From contig NZ_PJNH01000001.1 in assembly GCF_002844535.1 (NCBI RefSeq), forward strand, positions 1,148,997-1,187,307: a stretch of DNA of 38,311 nucleotides, read 5' to 3'. Position 1 is the stretch's first letter; each line of letters begins with the position of its first letter. Both the position numbers and the translations under genes were made by a program. This document shows, piece after piece, positions 32,666-38,311 of the stretch. This DNA comes from Halalkalibacillus sediminis (GTDB lineage Bacteria > Bacillota > Bacilli > Bacillales > Alkalibacillaceae). The notes beneath the pieces were generated by a model. The model saw only the letters and a list, made by a program, of their open reading frames with translations. It ran no database searches and was not told the origin of the DNA.

Positions 32666-33934
32666 TTGAAATATGATGTAATTATCATTGGAGGTGGCCC
32701 ATCAGGCTTAATGGCTGCAATTTCAGCTGGCCGATCTGGTGCAAAAACCTTATTAATTGAAAAAGGAAGTAAACTCGGACGCAAGTTGGCTATCAGTGGC
32801 GGGGGACGTTGCAATGTCACAAATGTCTTGCCAGATGATGAACTAATCGCGCATATACCCGGAAATGGTCGATTTCTGTACAGTGCCTTTTCTCTATACA
32901 ATAACTACTCCATCATTGATTATTTCGAATCCCTAGGAGTGAAATTGAAAGAAGAAGATAAAGGCAGAATGTTTCCTGTTAGTGATAGTGCCAAAACCGT
33001 GGTGCAGACTTTGATTAAAGAGCTAGACGTATATTCAATCGATTCTAGATTGAATACGAAAGTTGAAGCTGTAGACTATGGGGAGCAACAACACCAAGTG
33101 ATTTTGGAAGGCGGCGAAAAAGTCGAGTGCACTTCATTGGTAATTGCAGTTGGAGGAAAATCTGTACCTCACACAGGAAGTGAAGGGCAAGGGTATGCTT
33201 GGGCTAAAAAAGCTGGACATACCATTACTGAATTATATCCAACTGAAGTTCCTATGACTTCAAAAGAGAAATTCATTCGTGATAAAGTCCTTCAAGGGAT
33301 TTCAATACGGGATGTTGAACTCACTGCATTAAAGCCAAATGGAAAGCCGATTAAAACTCATCGTTGGGATCTGATTTTCACCCACCAAGGAATCTCTGGT
33401 CCAGCCGCTTTGCGTATCAGTCAATATGTCGTGAAGGCATTAAAAAAGTTCGATGTGGACGAACTTACTTGTTCCATCGATACTTTTCCAGATGAATCAC
33501 CTGAATCCTTAAGCCAAAAATTGATTAAAGCTTCAGAAAGACAACCCAATAAAGCCGTTAAACATTTATGGAAAGAAGAAATTCCTGAACGATATTTGCT
33601 ATTTCTGATGGACCGAACCTCATTCGATCCAATGAGTACGTTTCATCATTTGGAGAAGAAGAAAGTTATGGAACTTGCAGGCTTAATGAAAGATTTCCGT
33701 TTCAAAGTAAATGGTACTCTACCCATTGAAAAAGCCTTCATTACTGGCGGAGGTGTCTCATTGAAGGAAATCATTCCAAACCAAATGGCTTCCAAACTGA
33801 TGGACCGTTTATATTTTTGTGGTGAGATTTTAGATATCCACGGCTATACAGGTGGCTTCAACATCACAGCAGCATTCTCAACCGGGCATGTTGCGGGAAT
33901 GAATGCAGCAGAGCGGGCTATTATACAATATTGA
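32666..33934 (+). CDS. ytfP: YtfP, HI0933-family FAD-dependent oxidoreductase
   Basis: 422 residues. The N-terminal Rossmann motif is DVIIIGGGPSGLMAA (4-18) and the family marker SGGGRCNVTN follows (44-53). The C-terminal FAD contact is GEILDIHGYTGGFNITAAFSTGHVAG. The middle part is the HI0933-type beta domain. The function in Bacillus is unknown (flavoprotein, NAD(P)H-type). The start is TTG at 32666; GAAGGG at 32648-32653 is 12 bases upstream, a little far. It ends in a strong terminator shared with the convergent operon. Confidence 0.92.
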   Translation: MKYDVIIIGGGPSGLMAAISAGRSGAKTLLIEKGSKLGRKLAISGGGRCNVTNVLPDDELIAHIPGNGRFLYSAFSLYNNYSIIDYFESLGVKLKEEDKGRMFPVSDSAKTVVQTLIKELDVYSIDSRLNTKVEAVDYGEQQHQVILEGGEKVECTSLVIAVGGKSVPHTGSEGQGYAWAKKAGHTITELYPTEVPMTSKEKFIRDKVLQGISIRDVELTALKPNGKPIKTHRWDLIFTHQGISGPAALRISQYVVKALKKFDVDELTCSIDTFPDESPESLSQKLIKASERQPNKAVKHLWKEEIPERYLLFLMDRTSFDPMSTFHHLEKKKVMELAGLMKDFRFKVNGTLPIEKAFITGGGVSLKEIIPNQMASKLMDRLYFCGEILDIHGYTGGFNITAAFSTGHVAGMNAAERAIIQY

Positions 33935-33951
33935 GAAAAACGCAAGTACAA

Positions 33952-33987
33952 AAAAGCGTGTACTCTTATGCAGAGTACACGCTTTTA
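33952..33987 (+). terminator. Bidirectional terminator between ytfP and the ABC operon
   Basis: AAAAGCGTGTACTCT and AGAGTACACGCTTTT form a 14-15-bp stem with a 5-nt loop. Flanking A and T runs let it work in both directions, ending ytfP on + and the exported-protein gene on -. Confidence 0.92.
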
Positions 33988-33989
33988 TC

Positions 33990-35174
33990 TTAGTATTTAA
34001 ATCTCATACCTTCAATTTCCAACATTTCCTGATTCTTGTCATTCGAAGCTAGGATTACACCTTCATAAATAATATCCTCAGAATCCATGTTCATAATTGT
34101 AATCGTAGGTTTATTTTTCATATAATCCAATAGATAAAGCTGACCATCTTTTAGTGATAAAGAAGTACTCACCAACCCATTTTTCCCTAATACATCATTC
34201 AAATGAATTTCATTAACAACTTTTTCTTGTCCAAGATTGTAAACAATTAATTTCCTCTCGTCATCATGGCTTATAAAATATAACGCTTCTCCATCAAAGA
34301 ATTCTACTGAAAGGCCATTTAATTTTTCAGGGAGTTCGATTATTTTTGTCTCCCCCGTCGAATATTCATAAGCTAATAAATCATTAGAAATTTCTTCTTC
34401 CGAATAATTTCCTTGTGTTGTATGATTGATTTTATTTACTGTCTTTCTAAATATCGCATGATCTTTTTGAGATAACGGTTTCGAATTAGATAACATGCTA
34501 ATGCGGGCTTCATAATCGTTTTCACCCATTTCTTCCTTCTTAATGATTATATTGTCATCAATTAATTCCAATGAATCTAAATCAAAAGTATATGTGTGAA
34601 TCTGATAACTTCCTGAATTATCCTCTCTTATCCAATTTCTCGTCACCACTACAACTTTCTCGTCAACAATTTGAACATCTTGTACATCATAATACTCAGT
34701 AGTATTAACCAACTTTATATTATTCTCAGTGGCAGAGGATGTAGATTTATCCAACTTAGAAAGCTCCAATTCATTTCCGTTGTTCGTACCACGAATAGAA
34801 TTACTTACATGTAATAAGTGACCTTCATCCTCATACATATTTGTAGCAAAATAAGATTTACCTCTCATAAACGATTTATATTTCTTTTGAAGAGATCTTG
34901 ACGTTGTATACTCTGGACCTTCTATAGAATTAAAAAAAGATTGATTGGACCGATACTTAGTACCTGAAGACGAAATCCATACCTGATCAAAAGTATTTCC
35001 GGATCTTATATGACCGTCGATAATCAAATCCGAGACTATCTGGTCATCCCCTTCCACTGTCTTGATTGAAAAATCAGGCGCATCCTCGAACGCAAAAGAA
35101 CTAAACGTATAATATAACCCTATTCCTAGGACAGCAACCGCGAAAGCGGTAATACTCTTCCAATATTTTTTCAT
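33990..35174 (-). CDS. Membrane-anchored extracytoplasmic protein of unknown function
   Basis: 394 residues. A basic N-terminus and one hydrophobic helix (about 8-28, FAVAVLGIGLYYTFSSFAF) without a lipobox point to an uncleaved anchor or signal, with about 365 residues outside the cell. The exported part is rich in short beta-strand-like blocks with repeated patterns such as DVQIVDEKVVVVTRNW, VEFFDGEALYFIS and LSLKDGQLYLLDY, which suggests a beta-propeller-like domain. No family is recognised. It is last in the GntR-ATPase-permease operon, 12 bases after the permease, so it probably acts with that ABC system, for example as an accessory or sensing subunit. Confidence 0.8.
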   Translation of the reverse strand: MKKYWKSITAFAVAVLGIGLYYTFSSFAFEDAPDFSIKTVEGDDQIVSDLIIDGHIRSGNTFDQVWISSSGTKYRSNQSFFNSIEGPEYTTSRSLQKKYKSFMRGKSYFATNMYEDEGHLLHVSNSIRGTNNGNELELSKLDKSTSSATENNIKLVNTTEYYDVQDVQIVDEKVVVVTRNWIREDNSGSYQIHTYTFDLDSLELIDDNIIIKKEEMGENDYEARISMLSNSKPLSQKDHAIFRKTVNKINHTTQGNYSEEEISNDLLAYEYSTGETKIIELPEKLNGLSVEFFDGEALYFISHDDERKLIVYNLGQEKVVNEIHLNDVLGKNGLVSTSLSLKDGQLYLLDYMKNKPTITIMNMDSEDIIYEGVILASNDKNQEMLEIEGMRFKY

Positions 35175-35186
35175 TATAATTTCCCC

Positions 35187-36020
35187 CTACACTCGGATCT
35201 TTCTATTAAGTAAAAATGAACTGGTAACTGCTGATAAAGAAAAAACAATTACTCCAGCAAGAATTAATAACATAAGTATTTCACTGGTATAAAAATAACC
35301 ATCTAACACTAAATCTTGTAAAATAATAGGTAGCAACATGATCAAAAGAGCTAAAGCACTGTAAATCACACCTACAATTGCGCCTTTAATCCGTAAACAT
35401 CTCTCAAATAGAACTACTGTAAACAATACTGAAACAACAGTAATACCAAGTCCATAAATCAAGAACCACTCTGTGAGTGTCGCTGGATAGATGATCATAA
35501 GTTCAGCATTTGAGTTAATGATGGAACTCAATGTTCTTTCTGAAATGAACTCCCTAGGAATTAATAGAGTCATAAACCATTTTCCAACTAAAATAAAACC
35601 TATTTGTGCAACTATGAATGTCCACGTAATGATAAGGATCGTCATCATCTTCGAAAAAAATATGTTCATTCTTGAAGTTGGTAATGTCATCAAACGATAG
35701 ACAAAAGTATTTTTACCAAACCATTCACGGTACCATATAAAAAATATATAAAATAAAACAGCAGCGACACATATCAATATAGGTGCGTTAAACCATAAAG
35801 ACTGTGAAATCCTTTGGAAACTCATAGTGCCTTCACTAAGTATGAAATCCTGAGCAGTTGCCCCTCCATTAATCATCATCTCATCTTTTCGACTCAGGTA
35901 TTCTCTTGATTTCATAAAAGTTCCTAGCATTTGCATTGCAAATACAAACAATAACAGTCCACCTAGTAATTTGCTGAAACGGTTAAACTCGAAATTAGTC
36001 AATTTTAAAAAGTTCTTCAT
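35187..36020 (-). CDS. ABC-2-type transporter permease (YtrC/D-like)
   Basis: 277 residues with about six predicted helices (around 18-35, 75-95, about 125-150, 185-210, 215-235, 243-265) and a large region after the first helix. This is typical of ABC-2 permeases, as in Bacillus GntR-linked systems such as YtrBCD. Its ATG overlaps the end of the ATPase gene in an ATGA junction, so translation is coupled. The transported substrate is unknown; lantibiotic or cell-envelope stress roles are described for related systems. Confidence 0.85.
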   Translation of the reverse strand: MKNFLKLTNFEFNRFSKLLGGLLLFVFAMQMLGTFMKSREYLSRKDEMMINGGATAQDFILSEGTMSFQRISQSLWFNAPILICVAAVLFYIFFIWYREWFGKNTFVYRLMTLPTSRMNIFFSKMMTILIITWTFIVAQIGFILVGKWFMTLLIPREFISERTLSSIINSNAELMIIYPATLTEWFLIYGLGITVVSVLFTVVLFERCLRIKGAIVGVIYSALALLIMLLPIILQDLVLDGYFYTSEILMLLILAGVIVFSLSAVTSSFLLNRKIRV

Positions 36021-36706
36021 CTTTGATAAACCTCCCTCATCACATCGACAACAGATTTTCCTTCTTCTTCACGGATTTCCTCTGTCCGAAATTCTTTATA
36101 CACTTTTCCTTCATCTAATAAAACTGCTTTATCGATCAAATGTTCAATATCACTTATTTCGTGAGTCGTTATGATCACTCCTCGGTCTTCGATCAAATGA
36201 CTCGTAAAGACTTCTGCAATCTGCTCACGACTGAAAATATCAATTCCTGAGAAAGGCTCATCCATCAAAACATAATCAGCATCCAAAGCCAGTCCAAGTA
36301 ACAAGTTGACTTTGGCAGTATTACCTTTTGAAAGAGTTGAGATTTTATCAGTAGAATTTAGCTTAAAAAAATCAATCATTTCATCAGCACGTTGTTGGTT
36401 CCAATTTTGATAAAAATCATCCATGAAATCCATCGCTTCCTCTATTTTCATATGCGGAAGCATTGTAATCGCATCCGGTATATAGGAAACCTTTTCAAAA
36501 ATATGCTTGGAACGAGGATTTCCATCAATAGTAATGGAACCGCCTTGTATCGATGTTAGAGAAGTAATGGCGTTAAGTATAGTGGTTTTACCTACTCCAT
36601 TAATCCCGATTAAACATGTAATTTCACCTTTCTCAGCAGTGAAAGTAACATCATTCAGAACCGTTTTTCTCCCGAACTTCTTTTGCAAATTTTTAACTTC
36701 AATCAT
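36017..36706 (-). CDS. ABC transporter ATP-binding protein (YtrB-like)
   Basis: 229 residues. Walker A is GINGVGKTT (34-42), the signature is the variant LSKGN (125-129), Walker B is YVLMDEP (145-151) and the H-loop His is in TTHE (H182). The usual Q-loop Gln is replaced (SYIPDA at 74-79), as is often seen in short ABC-2 exporter ATPases. Its ATG follows directly after the TAA of the GntR gene (TAAATG), with the ribosome site in the end of that gene. With the permease it would form a small exporter or a bacitracin/lantibiotic-type resistance pump. Confidence 0.9.
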   Translation of the reverse strand: MIEVKNLQKKFGRKTVLNDVTFTAEKGEITCLIGINGVGKTTILNAITSLTSIQGGSITIDGNPRSKHIFEKVSYIPDAITMLPHMKIEEAMDFMDDFYQNWNQQRADEMIDFFKLNSTDKISTLSKGNTAKVNLLLGLALDADYVLMDEPFSGIDIFSREQIAEVFTSHLIEDRGVIITTHEISDIEHLIDKAVLLDEGKVYKEFRTEEIREEEGKSVVDVMREVYQR

Positions 36707-37087
36707 TTAAGCGCCCCCCTTTGAGCCTTTTTCATATTCACTTCGTACTACTTTCAAAGCATCCTCTAAAGGCATATTTATGGAATCCACGGATTCAATA
36801 AATTTTTCTACAGCATCTAATACCAATTCTTTTTTCACTTGATGGATCACTTTTACATCCCTAGTAATTCTACTAGGCTGATTTCTTTCAGTCGTAATCA
36901 AACCTTCTTCCTCCATTTCCTTATATGCCCGTTGAGCCGTATTAGGATTGATCTTAAGTTGATTCGCCAATTCTCTTCTTGAAGGAATCGTCTGTCCAGG
37001 CTCATAAAAGCCTTGCGCCATTTGCTGCTTGAAATGCTGGACAACTTGCACATACACTGGGTCTCGATTATTAAACCGAATGTTCAT
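36707..37087 (-). CDS. GntR-family repressor, YtrA subfamily
   Basis: 126 residues. The winged helix-turn-helix covers about 8-75 (YVQVVQHFKQQMAQGFYEPGQ, then SRRELANQLKINPNTAQRAYKEMEEEGLI). The C-terminal part is only about 50 residues and lacks an effector domain such as UTRA or FadR, which is the YtrA subfamily design. Such proteins usually repress their own operon with ABC genes and are relieved by cell-envelope-active antibiotics in B. subtilis. It is the first gene of the operon. Three inverted repeats that look like its operators lie in the promoter and leader. Confidence 0.9.
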   Translation of the reverse strand: MNIRFNNRDPVYVQVVQHFKQQMAQGFYEPGQTIPSRRELANQLKINPNTAQRAYKEMEEEGLITTERNQPSRITRDVKVIHQVKKELVLDAVEKFIESVDSINMPLEDALKVVRSEYEKGSKGGA

Positions 37088-37124
37088 ACGTTACACTCCC
37101 TAGGTTGTAAGCTAACTTCGCTAA

Positions 37125-37146
37125 GTGTATTACATTGATAATACAC
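37125..37146. promoter_or_regulatory. GntR operator O1 (leader)
   Basis: GTGTATTA-N6-TAATACAC, with perfect 8-base arms, lies 38 bases before the GntR start and downstream of the predicted start of transcription. Confidence 0.7.
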
Positions 37147-37162
37147 CTGCTTCAAAAAAATA

Positions 37163-37182
37163 TGTATTACGCGCTTAATACA
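37163..37182. promoter_or_regulatory. GntR operator O2
   Basis: TGTATTA-N6-TAATACA, with perfect 7-base arms, is the middle of three copies. A second TTGACT (- strand, 37187-37182) overlaps its edge. Confidence 0.7.
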
Positions 37183-37190
37183 GTCAATAA

Positions 37191-37212
37191 GTGTATTATA
37201 TGCTTAATACAC
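37191..37212. promoter_or_regulatory. GntR operator O3 (over the -10/spacer)
   Basis: GTGTATTA-N6-TAATACAC, with perfect 8-base arms, covers the TATAAT -10 box and much of the spacer of the operon promoter. Binding here should block transcription directly. Confidence 0.75.
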
Positions 37213-37223
37213 AAACGAGTCAA
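37195..37223 (-). promoter_or_regulatory. Sigma-A promoter of the GntR/ABC operon
   Basis: On the - strand TTGACT (37223-37218) and TATAAT (37200-37195) are 17 bases apart. The predicted leader is about 100 bases and holds two further operators. Confidence 0.8.
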
Positions 37224-37311
37224 TATCAAATCTAATACTTTTATAAACTTTTCTTTTCTGCTACCCTTAAATGGTCATTGAAAAAGAGCGTGAACGAGGG
37301 GAAGAACAACG

Positions 37312-38073
37312 ATGAAACTAATATCATGGAATGTAAATGGGTTACGAGCAAGCGTTAGAAAAGGTTTCCTCGACTACTTCAATAAAGTGAATGCTGATAT
37401 ATTCGCAGTACAGGAAATCAAATTACAAGAAGGGCAAATCAACCTAGAACTGGATCTTCCAGATTATTATCAGTACTGGAACTACGCAGAAAGAAAAGGT
37501 TACTCTGGTACAGCCGTATTCACCAAACGCAGACCATTAAACGTCCTATACGGTTTTAATCATGAATTATCCAGTAAAGAGGGACGAATGATTACTTTGG
37601 AGTTCGATGAATTTTATTTTGTTACAGTTTATACACCAAACTCTCAGCGATCGTTGGAAAGGTTGCCAATAAGACTCGAATGGGAAGATCAATTTTTCGA
37701 TTACATAAAAGAACTGGAAGCGAAAAAACCCGTAATTTTATGTGGAGATTTAAATGTAGCACATCAAGAAATTGATGTGAGAAATGATAAGACCAATCAC
37801 GGAAATTCTGGTTTCACTTATGAGGAAAGAGAAAAATTGACCAGACTTCTAGGTGGAGGTTTTATTGACACGTTAAGATTTTTTCATCCTCAAGATGACC
37901 AAATTTTCACTTGGTGGTCGTATATGAAAACGGTAAGGGAAAGAAATATTGGGTGGAGAATTGATTATTTTATTGTTTCTGAAAAGTTGAAGTCTTCTTT
38001 AGTGAGTTCAACTGCTCACACAGATATTTATGGAAGCGACCATTGCCCAATTGAACTAAGGATAGATTTATAG
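37312..38073 (+). CDS. exoA: Exodeoxyribonuclease III / AP endonuclease ExoA
   Basis: 253 residues (B. subtilis ExoA about 252). It is a class II AP endonuclease of the ExoIII family in base excision repair. Motifs: SWNVNGLRA at the start, QEIKLQ (metal Glu), YTPNS, GDLNVAH, WWSYM, IDYFIVS and the C-terminal GSDHCPI with catalytic His. GAGGGGAAG precedes the ATG. It is divergent from the GntR operon (224-base gap, which holds the operators) and ends next to the rRNA operon. No confident promoter pair is assigned. Confidence 0.96.
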   Translation: MKLISWNVNGLRASVRKGFLDYFNKVNADIFAVQEIKLQEGQINLELDLPDYYQYWNYAERKGYSGTAVFTKRRPLNVLYGFNHELSSKEGRMITLEFDEFYFVTVYTPNSQRSLERLPIRLEWEDQFFDYIKELEAKKPVILCGDLNVAHQEIDVRNDKTNHGNSGFTYEEREKLTRLLGGGFIDTLRFFHPQDDQIFTWWSYMKTVRERNIGWRIDYFIVSEKLKSSLVSSTAHTDIYGSDHCPIELRIDL

Positions 38074-38090
38074 AAAAATATATAAAACAA

Positions 38091-38116
38091 AAAGCAGCCA
38101 CTATGGCTGCTTTATA
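38091..38116 (+). terminator. Terminator of exoA
   Basis: AAAGCAGCC and GGCTGCTTT form a 9-bp stem with a 5-nt loop, followed by ATAATTT. The T run is short. Confidence 0.7.
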
Positions 38117-38135
38117 ATTTATCGATAACTTCATC

Positions 38136-38172
38136 AAAAAAGCCAGAAAGTTATATTAACTTTCTGGCTTTT
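38136..38172 (-). terminator. Terminator of the rRNA operon
   Basis: On the - strand a stem of about 15 bp (AAAGCCAGAAAGTTA with its complement, 3-nt loop) is followed by a T run, directly after the 5S gene. Confidence 0.92.
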
Positions 38173-38179
38173 ACTTATT

Positions 38180-38296
38180 GCCCGGCAGCGTCCTACTCTC
38201 ACAGGGGAAGAACCCCAACTACCATCGGCGCTAGAGAGCTTAACGGCTGTGTTCGGCATGGGAACAGGTGTGACCTCTCTGCTATAGCCACCGGAC
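38180..38296 (-). rRNA. rrf: 5S ribosomal RNA
   Basis: Read on the - strand, the sequence has the conserved 5S blocks AGGTCACACC, TTCCCATGCCGAACAC, GCGCCGATGGTAGT and GAGAGTAGGACG. The 5' TGTCCGGTGGC and 3' GCTGCCGGGCA ends pair to form helix I, which sets the ends to within a base or two. It is the 3' gene of an rRNA operon whose 23S gene lies to the right, outside the window. Confidence 0.96.
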
Positions 38297-38311
38297 AAGT
38301 ATGAAGTTGTT

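Noticed and set aside
1-38311. CRISPR arrays, insertion sequences, prophage or tRNA genes
   Set aside because: No regularly spaced repeats, transposase or integrase frames, or tRNA cloverleaf sequences were noticed on either strand.

Overview
The window looks like a stretch of chromosome from a low-GC Gram-positive bacterium of the family Bacillaceae. An acidic, moderately halophilic or alkaliphilic relative (Halobacillus/Pontibacillus-like) is an inference. The basis is a gene order close to the Bacillus subtilis acu-ccpA-ytx-ytp-yto-ytl-ytg-ytf region (recalled, not searched), strong AGGAGG-type ribosome binding sites, TTG/GTG starts, and Na+-type MotP/MotS stators with long acidic tails. 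No insertion sequence, phage, CRISPR array or tRNA is seen. Genes are tightly packed and no gene-free stretch exceeds about 230 bases.

Layout. 1-2750 (+): the Gly/Ser/Asp-rich tail of an unidentified gene, then acuA-acuB-acuC, which control acetyl-CoA synthetase by acetylation and deacetylation. 2757-6706 (-): aroA (chorismate mutase/DAHP synthase), then ccpA-motP-motS. 6843-13255 (+): a block I do not recall at this place in B. subtilis. It holds an unusual FtsA-like actin-fold protein with repeated beta-grasp-like modules, then a manganese uptake operon (mntABCD) and its metalloregulator mntR. The mnt promoter is well defined (TTGACA-17-TAAAAT) and has two MntR-type operators. 13342-14652 (-): the stress operon ytxG-ytxH-ytxJ behind a good sigma-B-like promoter. 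14728-15840 (+): an M29 aminopeptidase.

15975-21849 (-): murC, a nicotinate phosphoribosyltransferase (where B. subtilis has the DNA translocase sftA), ytpR, ytpQ, a PTS-IIC-like membrane protein and a lipoprotein. 21951-32576 (mostly -): ytoQ(+), ytoP, ytzB(+), ytnP, trmB, ytmP, ytlR, a c-di-GMP phosphodiesterase (+), ytlQ, ytlP (RNA 2',3'-cyclic phosphodiesterase), a pseudouridine synthase and the lipid II flippase-type protein YtgP/MurJ. 32666-33934 (+): ytfP flavoprotein.

33990-37223 (-): a YtrA-type GntR repressor, an ABC ATPase, an ABC-2 permease and a large membrane-anchored extracytoplasmic protein of unknown function. They lie behind a TTGACT-17-TATAAT promoter with three near-identical inverted repeats (GTATTA-N6-TAATAC), probably autoregulatory operators. 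37312-38073 (+): exoA. The right edge holds a 5S rRNA gene on the - strand, the 3' end of an rRNA operon that enters from the right.

The most interesting items are the FtsA-like repeat fusion, the triple-operator GntR/ABC operon with its orphan exported partner, the two-operator mnt leader, the PTS-IIC/lipoprotein pair, and the replacement of sftA next to murC.
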